Assembly (NCBI RefSeq): GCF_007954425.1
Contig: NZ_CP042345.1
Location: 992,001 to 1,056,000 of the forward strand
Length of the DNA stretch: 64,000 bases
Reading direction: 5' to 3'
Origin: Novosphingobium ginsenosidimutans
GTDB lineage: Bacteria > Pseudomonadota > Alphaproteobacteria > Sphingomonadales > Sphingomonadaceae
Each line of letters opens with the position of its first letter. Positions within the stretch are counted from its first letter, which is position 1. A model generated the notes under the pieces. It saw only the letters and a program-made list of their open reading frames with translations, was not told the DNA's origin and did not search any database. This document shows positions 34,816-44,015 of the stretch, one piece after another. The translations under genes and the position numbers were made by a program.

Positions 34816-35574
34816 GTGCAGTTAGACCAGGTCGCAGGGCTTACCCCCGGACAGATCGCAATCGCTGTGGTTGCTGCCCTGGCGGCAGCCTTTGTGCGCG
34901 GCCTGGCCGGATTCGGTATGGCGATCCTGCTGGTGCCGGTGCTGGGTCTCGCCATTCCGCCGGCCGAGGCCGTGGTCACCGCCAATTGGCTGGGCATCTT
35001 CATCGGCCTGGTCGGCCTGAAGGCCATGCTGGGGGCAAGCGAACGCTCGGCCTTCGTGATTGGCGGCCTGGCGATGCTGGCAACGCCGTTGGGGGTCTGG
35101 CTGCTCTCGATCACCGATCCGGCGCTGGCGCGGCTGATCATCGCCGTCGTTGCACTTGGCGCATTCGTCATGGTGCTGCTGCCCAAGCGGCCGGATGGGC
35201 ACCAGCCGTCCGGCATCGAACTGGGCGGAACCGGCGTGGCCTGCGGCGTGCTGACCGGTTTTGCCGGGATGCCAGGGGTGCCAGTGGTACCGTTCTACCT
35301 GCGCCGGCAACTTGCGCCGCAGCTGGCGCGGGCCTCGATGATGACGATCTTCCTCGCCACTTCGGTCGCGGGCGTGGGCTCGGCCGTGGCGCTGCGGGTA
35401 GCGACCTGGCGCGAGCTGCTGCTGGCGGCCTTGCTGTTCCCCGGTGTGTTGATCGGCAACACGCTGGGCAACAAGGCCTTCGGCAAGGTCAGCGATACGG
35501 CCTGGCGGCTGTTTGTTGGCGTCGTGCTGGGGGCAACGGCAATCGCCGCGCTGTGGCGGCTACTCCACGCCTAA
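34816..35574 (+). CDS. TSUP-family (TauE/SafE) membrane transporter
   Basis: 252 residues from the GTG at 34816, which has AGGGGA at a good distance; an upstream in-frame ATG would overlap the previous gene. Eight hydrophobic helices and the duplicated family motif (GLAGFGMAILLVPVLGLAIPP early, LTGFAGMPGVPVVPFYLR in the second half) identify a TSUP permease, a family that moves sulfite, sulfoacetate or other organosulfur and carboxylate anions. The substrate here is unknown. Confidence 0.88.
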   Translation: MQLDQVAGLTPGQIAIAVVAALAAAFVRGLAGFGMAILLVPVLGLAIPPAEAVVTANWLGIFIGLVGLKAMLGASERSAFVIGGLAMLATPLGVWLLSITDPALARLIIAVVALGAFVMVLLPKRPDGHQPSGIELGGTGVACGVLTGFAGMPGVPVVPFYLRRQLAPQLARASMMTIFLATSVAGVGSAVALRVATWRELLLAALLFPGVLIGNTLGNKAFGKVSDTAWRLFVGVVLGATAIAALWRLLHA

Positions 35575-35669
35575 CCGGCGAGGATCAGCGCCAGCGCGCA
35601 GCCGCATACCACCGTGCCGCGCAGCAGATCGCGCGAGTGGGCAGCAGCAAAGGCAAAGGCTTTGGCCAT
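35571..35669 (-). CDS. Possible 32-residue single-helix peptide
   Basis: An ATG-initiated 32-codon frame on the minus strand fills the gap between the convergent TSUP and hydratase genes. It encodes MAKAFAFAAAHSRDLLRG followed by a hydrophobic helix with two cysteines and ends ILAG. It overlaps the TSUP stop by three bases. No Shine-Dalgarno is visible. It could be a small membrane peptide or chance. Confidence 0.25.
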   Translation of the reverse strand: MAKAFAFAAAHSRDLLRGTVVCGCALALILAG

Positions 35670-35704
35670 GGGCGGCATTATCCGCCCGCGCGCTTTCCAA
35701 AAGT

Positions 35705-36556
35705 TTAAGCGCTGGCGCTGGCCGACATGACCTGGCGGCCATCGGCGGCAAAGGTCCCCAGCTCGATCGCCTCGCCCGATCCGCGCATCACCAGGTGGAG
35801 CGGCTCATCCGCCACCGCCGGGCTCATGCCGCGGAAGGCAAAGGACTTGAGCGCATTGTCGCCCAGTGTCCGCTGCGCCAGGTCAAGCAGCAGCGTCGCG
35901 GTCAGCGGACCATGCACCACCAGCCCGCGATAGCCCTCTTCGCCCACCGCATAAGGCGCATCGTAGTGAATGCGGTGGCTGTTGAAGGTCAGCGCCGAAA
36001 AGCGGAACAGCAGCGGCGCGCCGGGTTCGATCACGCGGTGCTGGTCCCAGCCGGTGGGATCGAAGCGCCCCTCGCCCAGCGGCGGCGGGGCGGGCGGGGT
36101 GCCGGGGGCAGCCGGTTCGCGGTAGACCAGCGACTGGACCTCGCGCACGGCTAACCCGGCTGGTCCATGCGTTTCATGCGCCACGTCGACGAAGACCAGC
36201 TTGCCGCTGCCGCCCGATTTCTCGGTGACCGAAGCAACCCGCGAGGTCCGCGTCACCGCTTCGCCGACCTTGAGCGGGGCAAGGAATTCGACCTTGCTGG
36301 AAGCCCACATCCGGCGCGGCAGCGGGACCGGCGGCAGGAAGCTGTCGGGGCTATCGTCGCGGCGCGGATGGCCGTCCGGGCCCAGTTGCGCGGTCGCGGC
36401 ATCGGGGGTGCAGAGGCACCAGTGGAACCCCTGCGGCACCAGCCCATCAGCCGGGGCAGCGCGGTCCAGCGTCGCGCACCAGCGGGTGAACAGGCCCGGG
36501 TCGGCATGGTCGCTGCGCTGCTCTTCGCGGCCAATCCACGCTTGCCATTCGCTCAT
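35705..36556 (-). CDS. MaoC-like hydratase/dehydratase, mesaconyl/itaconyl-CoA-hydratase or HTD2-like
   Basis: 283 residues forming a double hot-dog. The N-terminal half carries PLPRRMWASSKVEFLAPLKVGEAV. The C-terminal half has the hydratase segment FRFSALTFNSHRIHYDAPYA (catalytic Asp/His region) and GLVVHGPLTATLLLDL. Relatives hydrate 2-enoyl-CoA esters, including mesaconyl-C4-CoA and itaconyl-CoA. It is the last gene of the acyl-CoA operon; its ATG shares a base with the dehydrogenase stop (TGATG). In that operon it probably does the hydration step of a beta-oxidation round. Confidence 0.85.
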   Translation of the reverse strand: MSEWQAWIGREEQRSDHADPGLFTRWCATLDRAAPADGLVPQGFHWCLCTPDAATAQLGPDGHPRRDDSPDSFLPPVPLPRRMWASSKVEFLAPLKVGEAVTRTSRVASVTEKSGGSGKLVFVDVAHETHGPAGLAVREVQSLVYREPAAPGTPPAPPPLGEGRFDPTGWDQHRVIEPGAPLLFRFSALTFNSHRIHYDAPYAVGEEGYRGLVVHGPLTATLLLDLAQRTLGDNALKSFAFRGMSPAVADEPLHLVMRGSGEAIELGTFAADGRQVMSASASA

Positions 36557-38136
36557 CAGTTGCGTCCCTCCAGCAGCCCGCGCGCGATCACCTGCGCCTG
36601 GATCTCGGCTGCGCCTTCAAAGATGTTGAGGATGCGGGCATCGCACAGCACCCGGCTGATCTCGTACTCCAGCGCATAGCCGTTGCCGCCGTGAATCTGC
36701 AGGCTGGCATCGGCATTGGCCCAGGCGGCGCGCGCGGCCAGCAGCTTGGCCATGCCGGCCTCGATATCGCAGCGCTTGCCAGTGTCCTTGGCCCGCGCGG
36801 CGGCATAGGTCAGCTCGCGCGAGAGGACGAAATCCGTGAGGCTCATCGCCAGCTTGTCAGCCACGCGCGGGAAGTGGAGCAGCGCCTTGCCGAACTGCTT
36901 GCGCGACAGGGCGTAACTCAGCCCCAGCTCCAGTGCCCGCTTGGCCACGCCCACGGCGCGGGCGGCAGTCTGGATTCGCGCGGCCTCGAAGGTGCGCATC
37001 AGCTGCTTGAAGCCCTGCCCTTCCTCGCCGCCGAGCAGGGCATCGCCGGGCGCCTTCAGGCCATCGAACTGCAGCGCATATTCGCGCATACCGCGATAAC
37101 CCAGCACCTCGATCTCGCTGCCGCTCATCCCCGCGGCCTGGAAGGGATCGGCATCGGTCCCGCGCGGCTTGGGCACCAGCAGCATCGACAGGCCGGCATA
37201 GCCCTGGGTGTCAGGGCGGGTCCGGCACAGCAGGGTCATCAGGTCAGACCGGCTGGCGTGGGTGATCCAGGTCTTGGCCCCGTCGATTACCCATTCGCCT
37301 TCGACCAGCCGTGCCCTTGTCTGAAGCGAGCCGAGGTCGGAACCGGTATCGGGTTCGGTAAAGACGGCGGTCGGCAGGATCTCACCGCTGGCGATTTTCG
37401 GCAGCCAGTGCTGCTGCTGTTCGGGCGTGCCGCCCATGGCGACCAGCTCACCCGCGATCTCGCTGCGGGTGCCGAGCGAACCGGCCCCGATCCAGCCGCG
37501 TGACAGCTCCTCGGTGATCACGCACATCACCAGCTTGCTCAGGCCGAGCCCGCCGAACTCGGCCGGGATCGTCGCGCCGAAGGTGCCAAGGTCGGCCATG
37601 GCCTGGACCGTGGCATCGGGGATCAGGTCATTCGCCAGGTGCCACTTGTGGGCATTGGGCAGGATCTCGGCCTCGGTGAAGCGGCGGAACTGGTCGCGGA
37701 TCGTGTCGAGATCGGCTTCGGGCAGACCCTCGCTTGGCCACTGTCCCGCCGCCAGCGCAGCGGCAACGGCAGTGCGGGTTGCGGCATGGTCGGCATCGAT
37801 CAGGTCGGCGCAGGCGAGCGCCAGGTCGCGCGCTTCGCCGGCGAGGCCCAGGTCGCCGGGGCGCAGCAGCTCGTTCTGCCCCATCGGCAGGCCGCCGGTG
37901 AGTTGCGCCAGCGTCTCGGCAAAGCCGAGCAGGGCCACCTGGCGGTCGAGTTCGGTCCCGCCGCCATTTGCCGCCAGCCAGTCAGCAACGGCTTCCAGCG
38001 CGGCTACCGAGGTTGCGATCCAGGCAAAGCCGTGATGGGCGCGCTGGTTGGTGGCGGGAATATCCGCAAGCGCCGCCCGGGCGAGGTCGCGATAACCGCG
38101 CGCCGCGCCAAGCACCTTGCCGAGGTCGACGCTCAT
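36556..38136 (-). CDS. Acyl-CoA dehydrogenase with N-terminal helical extension
   Basis: 526 residues from MSVDLG (ATG overlapping the thiolase stop, ATGA). A ~150-residue helical N-terminus of unknown function precedes a standard acyl-CoA dehydrogenase: FGATIPAEFGGLGLSKLVMC, the FAD-binding FTEPDTGSDLGSLQTRA and WITHASRSDLM, and a C-terminal IHGGNGYALEYEISRVLCDARI. Ordinary family members are ~380 residues; this longer form is common in sphingomonads and actinobacteria in side-chain degradation clusters. It oxidises an acyl-CoA to the 2-enoyl-CoA. The operon holds a second, standard-length dehydrogenase. Confidence 0.9.
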   Translation of the reverse strand: MSVDLGKVLGAARGYRDLARAALADIPATNQRAHHGFAWIATSVAALEAVADWLAANGGGTELDRQVALLGFAETLAQLTGGLPMGQNELLRPGDLGLAGEARDLALACADLIDADHAATRTAVAAALAAGQWPSEGLPEADLDTIRDQFRRFTEAEILPNAHKWHLANDLIPDATVQAMADLGTFGATIPAEFGGLGLSKLVMCVITEELSRGWIGAGSLGTRSEIAGELVAMGGTPEQQQHWLPKIASGEILPTAVFTEPDTGSDLGSLQTRARLVEGEWVIDGAKTWITHASRSDLMTLLCRTRPDTQGYAGLSMLLVPKPRGTDADPFQAAGMSGSEIEVLGYRGMREYALQFDGLKAPGDALLGGEEGQGFKQLMRTFEAARIQTAARAVGVAKRALELGLSYALSRKQFGKALLHFPRVADKLAMSLTDFVLSRELTYAAARAKDTGKRCDIEAGMAKLLAARAAWANADASLQIHGGNGYALEYEISRVLCDARILNIFEGAAEIQAQVIARGLLEGRN

Positions 38137-39347
38137 GCCTTCTCGAACACCGCCGCGATGCCCTGCCCGCCGCCGATGCACATGGTTTCGAGGCCGTACT
38201 TCACGTCGCGGCGCTGCATCTCGCGGGTCAGGTTGGCGAGGATGCGGCCGCCGGTGGCACCAATCGGATGGCCGAGCGAAATGCCCGAGCCGTTGACGTT
38301 GAGCATGTCGTGCCGGCTGTCATCGTCCGCCCAGCCCCAGCCCTTGAGGCAGGCCAGGACCTGCGGGGCGAAGGCTTCGTTGAGCTCGATCAGGCCGATG
38401 TCGTTCCATGACAGGCCGTTCTTGGCGAACAGCCGCTCGGTCGCCGGGACCGGGCCGAAGCCCATCCGCGCCGGATCGCAGCCTGCCGCCGCCCAGGAGT
38501 GGAAGTAGGCAATCGGCTCGAGGCCCAGTTCCTCCAGCTTGTCCTCGGCCACGACCAGACAGGCCGCTGCGGCATCGTTCTGCTGGCTGGCATTGCCCGC
38601 CGTCACCACGCCGCCCTCGATCGGCTTCAGTTTGCCCAGCGTCTCCAGCGAAGCATCGGCGCGGTAGCCTTCGTCATGCGCGAAGACCACCGGATCGCCC
38701 TTCTTCTGCGGGATCTCAACCGAGACCAGCTCATCGGCGAACAGCCCGTTCGCCCAGGCGGCGGCGGCACGCTGGTGGCTGCGGGCGGCATAGGCATCGC
38801 AGGCCTCTCGGCTGATGTTCCAGTCCTTGGCCAGGTTCTCGGCCGTCTCGATCATCCCGCTGATCACGCCGTAGCGTTCGATCGGCTGGCTCATCACCCG
38901 GCCGCGCGTCAGCCGGTCATGCAGCGTCAGGTTACCGGCGCGCACGCCCTTGCGGATGTCGGTGCTGTAATGCTCGACGTTGGACATGGATTCGCAGCCG
39001 CCCGCCACGACCACGTCCGACACCCCGGTCTGGACCATCATCGCCGCATTGACGATCGCCTGCAGGCCCGAGCCGCAGCGGCGGTCAAGCTGATAGCCCG
39101 GCACTTCCTCGGGCAAGCCGGCGAGCAGCCACGACCAGTGCGAGATGCAGGGCGCTTCGCCGTTGCCGTACCCCTGGGCGAAGATCACATCGTCGACCCG
39201 CGTGGGATCGATCTTGGTGCGCTCCATCAGCGCTTTCAGGATCGTCGCGCCCAGTTGCCCGGCGGTAAGCGGGGCAAGGCTGCCGCCGAACTTGCCGACG
39301 GCGGTGCGGATCGGGGCGACGATGGCGGCGCGGCGCAGTTGGGTCAT
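38133..39347 (-). CDS. Acetyl-CoA C-acyltransferase (thiolase)
   Basis: 404 residues. The nucleophile is C91 in DRRCGSGLQA, the second-half histidine lies in GHPIGATGGRI and the second cysteine in CIGGGQG near the C-terminus. The NEAFAPQ motif is present. It cleaves a 3-ketoacyl-CoA in the last step of beta-oxidation. Its ATG overlaps the CoA-transferase stop by 4 bases, and the downstream dehydrogenase overlaps its own stop, so expression is coupled. Confidence 0.94.
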   Translation of the reverse strand: MTQLRRAAIVAPIRTAVGKFGGSLAPLTAGQLGATILKALMERTKIDPTRVDDVIFAQGYGNGEAPCISHWSWLLAGLPEEVPGYQLDRRCGSGLQAIVNAAMMVQTGVSDVVVAGGCESMSNVEHYSTDIRKGVRAGNLTLHDRLTRGRVMSQPIERYGVISGMIETAENLAKDWNISREACDAYAARSHQRAAAAWANGLFADELVSVEIPQKKGDPVVFAHDEGYRADASLETLGKLKPIEGGVVTAGNASQQNDAAAACLVVAEDKLEELGLEPIAYFHSWAAAGCDPARMGFGPVPATERLFAKNGLSWNDIGLIELNEAFAPQVLACLKGWGWADDDSRHDMLNVNGSGISLGHPIGATGGRILANLTREMQRRDVKYGLETMCIGGGQGIAAVFEKA

Positions 39348-40576
39348 GTCCTGTCCTTGTCTGAAGTGGCAACCACGCCGCGATCGATCAGCGTGGCGAT
39401 CTGGCCCGAGGAAAGCCCGAGCCGCTCGGCCAGCACTTCCTCGCTGTGCTCCCCGAGGTACGGCGCCGCTTGCGGATCGCCAACCTCGCGGTCAGGGATA
39501 TTGGCGAAGCTGCGGGTGGCGGGATATTCAAAACCGCTTGGGTTGGCGGGGGATGGCCCGAACAAAGGATTGCTGGTGACAAGCTCGGGGTCAGTCGTCA
39601 TCTCGTGCATGGTGCGATAGCGCTCGAAAGTCGCCCCGGCCTTGGTCATCCGCGCGGCAAGGTCGGCATAGTCGAACCGCGCCGCCGCCGCCTGAAACAG
39701 ATCGAACAGGGCGTGGCGGTTCTGGAAGCGTTCGTGATCGCCGGCGGACAGGTCCACTCCTAACCGCGTTTCGAGCGCCGCCACTTCGCCGCGCACCTCA
39801 AAGGCATCGAGCAGCGCATTCCACTGCTTCGCGGTCAGCGCTGCGACCATGAAGCGCTTGCCATCGCGGCTGAGGAAATCGCGCCCGAACGCGCCCCAGA
39901 TGGCGTTGCCGATCCGCTCGCGGTCGGCACCGCGATAGAGCATTTCCGCCGCCGCGCCCGCGTTAAAGGCCGTGCCGATCGCGACATCGCCCAGCGGCAC
40001 GCGCAGCTCGCTGCCTTGGCCAGTGGCGTCGCGGTGGCGCAGTCCGGCCAGCATGGCGAAGGCGCAATAGGCGCCGGTGATGAAATCCCACGCTGGCAGG
40101 ATCTGGTTGACCGGCGGCGCGGTGGCCGGGTCCCATTCTTCCGGCCCGGTCATCAGCGGATAGCCCGAGGCGGCATTGACGGTGAAGTCCATCGCCTGGC
40201 GCCCGTCGTGCCAGCCCATGATCCGCACCGAAACCAGATCGGGCCGTTCGGCGGCGATCTTGTCGTGGGCCAGAAAGCTGTTCACCGGCAGGTTGGTGAT
40301 CATCTGCCCGGTCTTGCGGACCAGTTCGACCAGCAGCTCGCGCCCCTCGGCACTTTGCAGATCGAGCGCGACCGATTTCTTGGCGCGGTTGAGGTTCTCC
40401 CACGAGAGCGAGCGGCCCTCGCGGGTCAGCAGATAGCGATCATAGTCGAGCCCGCCCGCCTTGTGATCGACCCGGATCACCTCGGCTCCGAACTGCGCGC
40501 AGTAGAGGCCGGCAGTTGGCGAGGCGACGAACGAGGATGTCTCGATGATCGAGAGCCCGGAAAGCAGCTGATACAT
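39344..40576 (-). CDS. Class III CoA-transferase (CaiB/BaiF)
   Basis: 410 residues. The start YQLLSGLSIIETSSFVASPTAG and the following FGAEVIRVDH are the family's N-terminal nucleotide/CoA-binding region; VGDPQAAPYLGEHSEEVL near the C-terminus is also typical. It transfers CoA between acids, and in this operon probably activates the substrate acid, since no acyl-CoA ligase is present in the cluster. The gap from the upstream dehydrogenase is 3 bases. Confidence 0.9.
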   Translation of the reverse strand: MYQLLSGLSIIETSSFVASPTAGLYCAQFGAEVIRVDHKAGGLDYDRYLLTREGRSLSWENLNRAKKSVALDLQSAEGRELLVELVRKTGQMITNLPVNSFLAHDKIAAERPDLVSVRIMGWHDGRQAMDFTVNAASGYPLMTGPEEWDPATAPPVNQILPAWDFITGAYCAFAMLAGLRHRDATGQGSELRVPLGDVAIGTAFNAGAAAEMLYRGADRERIGNAIWGAFGRDFLSRDGKRFMVAALTAKQWNALLDAFEVRGEVAALETRLGVDLSAGDHERFQNRHALFDLFQAAAARFDYADLAARMTKAGATFERYRTMHEMTTDPELVTSNPLFGPSPANPSGFEYPATRSFANIPDREVGDPQAAPYLGEHSEEVLAERLGLSSGQIATLIDRGVVATSDKDRT

Positions 40577-40579
40577 GGC

Positions 40580-41755
40580 TTACCAGACGGTCCCTTCGCT
40601 GGCGAATTCGCGCAGCAGGTGCTTGGCGATCTGGAGCTGCATGATCTGGCTGGTGCCTTCGTAGATGCGCAGGATGCGGGCATCGCGGAAGAACCGCTCG
40701 GCCGGATATTCGGCGAGGTAACCGGCACCGCCATAGACCTGGACGCAGCGATCGGCGACCCGGCCGCAGGTTTCCGAGGCGAACAGCTTCGCGGCCGCAG
40801 CCTTGCGCTGGATGTTCTCACCCCGGTCGGCCCGCGCGCAGGCATCGGCGATCATGCATTCGGCGGCGTAGAGCTCGGCCTCACTATCGGCCAACATGGC
40901 CTGGATCAGCTGGAAGTTGGCAATCGGCTCGCCAAAGGCCTTGCGTTCGGTCGCATAGCGGATCGCGGTATCGAGCGCGCGGCGGCCCATGCCGACGCTC
41001 ATACCGGCGACTGACAGCCGGCCATTGTCGAGGCTCTGCATCGCAATCTGGAAGCCGCGGCCTTCCTCGCCGCCGACCAGCGCCGAGCCGGGGATATGGA
41101 CGTCTTCCATGATCACGTCAGCAATATGCGCGCCCGACTGGCCCATCTTCTTGTCGGGCTTGCCGATGGTGATCCCCGGCGTTGTCATGTCGACGATGAA
41201 GCAGGAAACGTGGGCGTTCTTGGGCAGCGCTTCCTTCGAGGTGCGGGCCATGATCAGGCCGATCTTCGCCGAAGGGCTGTTGGTGATGTAGCGCTTTGTG
41301 CCGTTGAGCTTGTAGCCGTTGCCATCGCGCACGGCGCTGGTCTGCATCGCCGCGCTGTCCGAGCCCGAGCCCGGTTCGGTCAGGCCGAAGCAGGCAATCT
41401 CACCGCTGGCGATCCGGGGCAACCATTCGGCCTTCTGTTCGGGCGTGCCGAAATTCTTGATCGCGCTGCCGGTCATCCCGATGTTGATCGAGATGGTCGA
41501 GCGGTAGGCGGGCGAGGCGTAGCTCAGCTGCTTCACCGTCTCGATATACTGGCTGATGTTCATGCCGGCGCCGCCGAACTCTTCGGGGATGGTGATCCCG
41601 AACAGGCCCATTTCGCGCATCTCGGCCAGGATATCGTCGGGGATGCGATCCTGCGCGATCACGTCCTCTTCCGCCGGGATCAGCCGTTCGCGGACATAGC
41701 GGCGCAGCTGCTCGATGAACTGGTCGAAGATTTCGGGGTCCATGCCGGGGTTCAT
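40580..41755 (-). CDS. Acyl-CoA dehydrogenase, standard length
   Basis: 391 residues, the usual length. FAD-contact motifs are FGLTEPGSGSDSAAMQTSA and KRYITNSP. The C-terminal QVYGGAGYLAEYPAERFFRDARI has the usual active-site neighbourhood. GAGGA lies 8 bases before the ATG. Two different dehydrogenases in one operon suggest heterogeneous chain lengths or two distinct desaturations in one pathway. Confidence 0.93.
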   Translation of the reverse strand: MNPGMDPEIFDQFIEQLRRYVRERLIPAEEDVIAQDRIPDDILAEMREMGLFGITIPEEFGGAGMNISQYIETVKQLSYASPAYRSTISINIGMTGSAIKNFGTPEQKAEWLPRIASGEIACFGLTEPGSGSDSAAMQTSAVRDGNGYKLNGTKRYITNSPSAKIGLIMARTSKEALPKNAHVSCFIVDMTTPGITIGKPDKKMGQSGAHIADVIMEDVHIPGSALVGGEEGRGFQIAMQSLDNGRLSVAGMSVGMGRRALDTAIRYATERKAFGEPIANFQLIQAMLADSEAELYAAECMIADACARADRGENIQRKAAAAKLFASETCGRVADRCVQVYGGAGYLAEYPAERFFRDARILRIYEGTSQIMQLQIAKHLLREFASEGTVW

Positions 41756-41766
41756 GGCGCTGTTCC

Positions 41767-42681
41767 TCAGATAGGATCGTAGGGGAAGACGTGGGCCGAA
41801 ACTTCGTCGGCGCGGGCGAAGCTGGGCTTGAAGGCCGGGATCAGCTCGTCAGCGATCGACTCCGGCGTCCAGCCTTCCAGCTTGGTCATCGAGCGGATCG
41901 GGCGCGGTTTGTTGTAGAGCACGATCTCGTTCTTGCGGACCGAGAAGATCTGGTTGGTGACCTCCTGGCTGGCATCCGAGGCAAGATAGACCACCAGCGG
42001 CGCGATCTTGTCCGCGCTCATCGTCTTCAATCGTTCGACCCGCTGCTTCTGCTCGGGCGTTTCGGCTGGGATCGAGGCGGTCATCCGGCTCCAGGCGAAG
42101 GGTGCGATGCAGTTGGAGCGCACCCCGGCGCGGGCCATGTCGAGCGCGATCGACTGCGACAGGCCGACGATCCCCAGCTTGGCCGCCGAATAGTTAGCCT
42201 GGCCCACATTGCCGATCAGGCCCGAGGTGGAGGTGAAGTGGATGAAGCTGCCGGACTGCTGCTCGCGGAAATAGGGGGTCGCCGCCTTGGAAACGTTGAA
42301 GGTGCCGTTGAGGTGCACGTCGATCACCGCGCGCCAGTCCTCATGGCTCATCTTGTGCCAGATCGTGTCGCGCAGGATCCCGGCGTTGTTGACCACGGCA
42401 TCGATCCGCCCGAACCGCTGGACCGCATCCTCGATGATCGAGGTGGCGCCGGCCGGATCGTTCACGAAAGCGAGGTTGGCCCAGGCCTTGCCGCCCGCCG
42501 CCACGATGTCGTTGACGGTTTCCTGGGCCGGGCCTTCATCCCCGCCCTCACCGCCGCCGCCGACGCCGGGGTCGTTGACCACCACGGCCGCGCCATGCTT
42601 GGCGCAGAGCAGCGCGATCTCGCGCCCCACGCCGCGCCCGGCACCGGTGACTGCGACAACCTTGCCTTCAAGCATTCCCAT
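41767..42681 (-). CDS. Short-chain dehydrogenase, MFE-2 (3-hydroxyacyl-CoA dehydrogenase)-like
   Basis: 304 residues. It has an NAD-binding TGAGRGVG (12-19), a NNAG motif and catalytic Ser...YSAAK. An insertion GVGGGGEGGDEGPAQ after the second strand and a ~60-residue C-terminal tail match the dehydrogenase unit of peroxisomal-type multifunctional enzyme 2, which oxidises (R)-3-hydroxyacyl-CoA. This complements the MaoC-type hydratase, which makes (R)-hydroxyacyl-CoA. It is the first fully coupled gene of the operon after the reductase. Confidence 0.88.
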   Translation of the reverse strand: MGMLEGKVVAVTGAGRGVGREIALLCAKHGAAVVVNDPGVGGGGEGGDEGPAQETVNDIVAAGGKAWANLAFVNDPAGATSIIEDAVQRFGRIDAVVNNAGILRDTIWHKMSHEDWRAVIDVHLNGTFNVSKAATPYFREQQSGSFIHFTSTSGLIGNVGQANYSAAKLGIVGLSQSIALDMARAGVRSNCIAPFAWSRMTASIPAETPEQKQRVERLKTMSADKIAPLVVYLASDASQEVTNQIFSVRKNEIVLYNKPRPIRSMTKLEGWTPESIADELIPAFKPSFARADEVSAHVFPYDPI

Positions 42682-42740
42682 CTCGCCGACTCCGCGTTCT
42701 TAATCGTTCGGTTAATCCCCTACGAGGACGGCGGCGAAAA

Positions 42741-43970
42741 TCAACTGGCAGGAATGAGGTCCTTGAGCGGTATTGCCGGGTCAGCCAGCGCCGCGGGATC
42801 GGCCGCGACGCGCTGTTCAACCAGCTTGCGGCCCTGGGCATAGTCCTTGGCGCAATTGACGCTGTCGAGCGCGATGACCTTGCCGCCTTTCAGGTAGATT
42901 ACGCTGAAGCTGCGCGCGGCCGGATCGCCGCGCAGCACGGTGGCATCGTGCCCGGTCGAGAGGCCAACGGTCTGGAGCTTGAGATCATACTGGTTCGACC
43001 AGAACCACGGCGTTGCGCCATAGTTCGCCTCCTGGCCGGTGATGACCTTGGCCACCACGGTCGCCATGTCATTGGCGTTCTGGACCGACTCGAGCCGGAT
43101 CACCGCACCATCGGCAAAGCCGTTGGCGTGGGCAGCACAGTCTCCGATCGCGAAGACGTGCGGCAGGTTGGTGCGGCACTGTTCGTCGACGTCGACCCCG
43201 TTGCCGCCCGCGGCCCCGGCCGCGACCAGCACGCCGATCGAGGGGATAATGCCGATGCCAACGATCACCACGTCCGCCGCGATCACCGTGCCATCGGCCA
43301 GCTTCACGCCCGAAACGCGGCCTTCGCCCTCGATCCCTTCAACCGCCATCCCGGTGCGCAGATCGACGCCGTGGGCGCGGTGCTCGGCCTCGTAGAAGCG
43401 GGAGAGGTCCTCACCCGCAACGCGGGCCAGGACGCGCGGCAGGGCCTCGAGCAGGGTGACCTGCTTGCCCAGCTTGGACAGCACCGCCGCCGCTTCCAGC
43501 CCGATATAGCCGCCGCCGATCACCACGGCGCGGGTCACCTGCGGCAGCTCGGCCATCAGCGCATCGACATCGGCGCGGGTGCGGACATAATGGATACCGG
43601 CCAGGTCGCTGCCCGGGCAGGACAGCTGGCGGGGATCGCCGCCGGTGGCCCAGATCAGCTCGCCATAGGTCAGCGCGGAGCCGTCGGCGCAGGTCAGCTG
43701 GCGGGCGGCGGGATCAACCGCGGTGACTTCGCGCCCCAGCAGCAGCTCAACCTGCTTATCAGTCCAGTACTCGCGCGGACGCAGATAGAGCCGCTCGAAC
43801 GGCTTTTCCTGGGCAAGGTATTCCTTCGACAGCGGCGGGCGTTCGTAGGGCGGTTCGTCCTCGCGCCCGACGATTGCAATCGACCCGGCGAAGCCCTGGG
43901 TGCGCAGCGCGATCGCGGCCTGGGCCCCGCCATGTCCGCCCCCGACAATCACGACATCATAGTGCTGCAT
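42741..43970 (-). CDS. FAD-dependent ferredoxin/rubredoxin-type reductase
   Basis: 409 residues with two Rossmann motifs: [13 protein letters not shown] (10-22, FAD) and [14 protein letters not shown] (~150, NAD). [16 protein letters not shown] is the signature of ferredoxin reductases serving P450 and dioxygenase systems (putidaredoxin-reductase-like), and the C-terminal [13 protein letters not shown] agrees. It is 59 bases upstream of the SDR and probably leads the operon. No ferredoxin gene is adjacent; it could serve the CYP153 at 15509 or an enzyme outside the window. Confidence 0.9.
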   Translation of the reverse strand: MQHYDVVIVGGGHGGAQAAIALRTQGFAGSIAIVGREDEPPYERPPLSKEYLAQEKPFERLYLRPREYWTDKQVELLLGREVTAVDPAARQLTCADGSALTYGELIWATGGDPRQLSCPGSDLAGIHYVRTRADVDALMAELPQVTRAVVIGGGYIGLEAAAVLSKLGKQVTLLEALPRVLARVAGEDLSRFYEAEHRAHGVDLRTGMAVEGIEGEGRVSGVKLADGTVIAADVVIVGIGIIPSIGVLVAAGAAGGNGVDVDEQCRTNLPHVFAIGDCAAHANGFADGAVIRLESVQNANDMATVVAKVITGQEANYGATPWFWSNQYDLKLQTVGLSTGHDATVLRGDPAARSFSVIYLKGGKVIALDSVNCAKDYAQGRKLVEQRVAADPAALADPAIPLKDLIPAS

Positions 43971-44015
43971 CGTATCCTCGCCCGACTGAATCTTGCCCGG
44001 TCCTCGCCATGGCCG

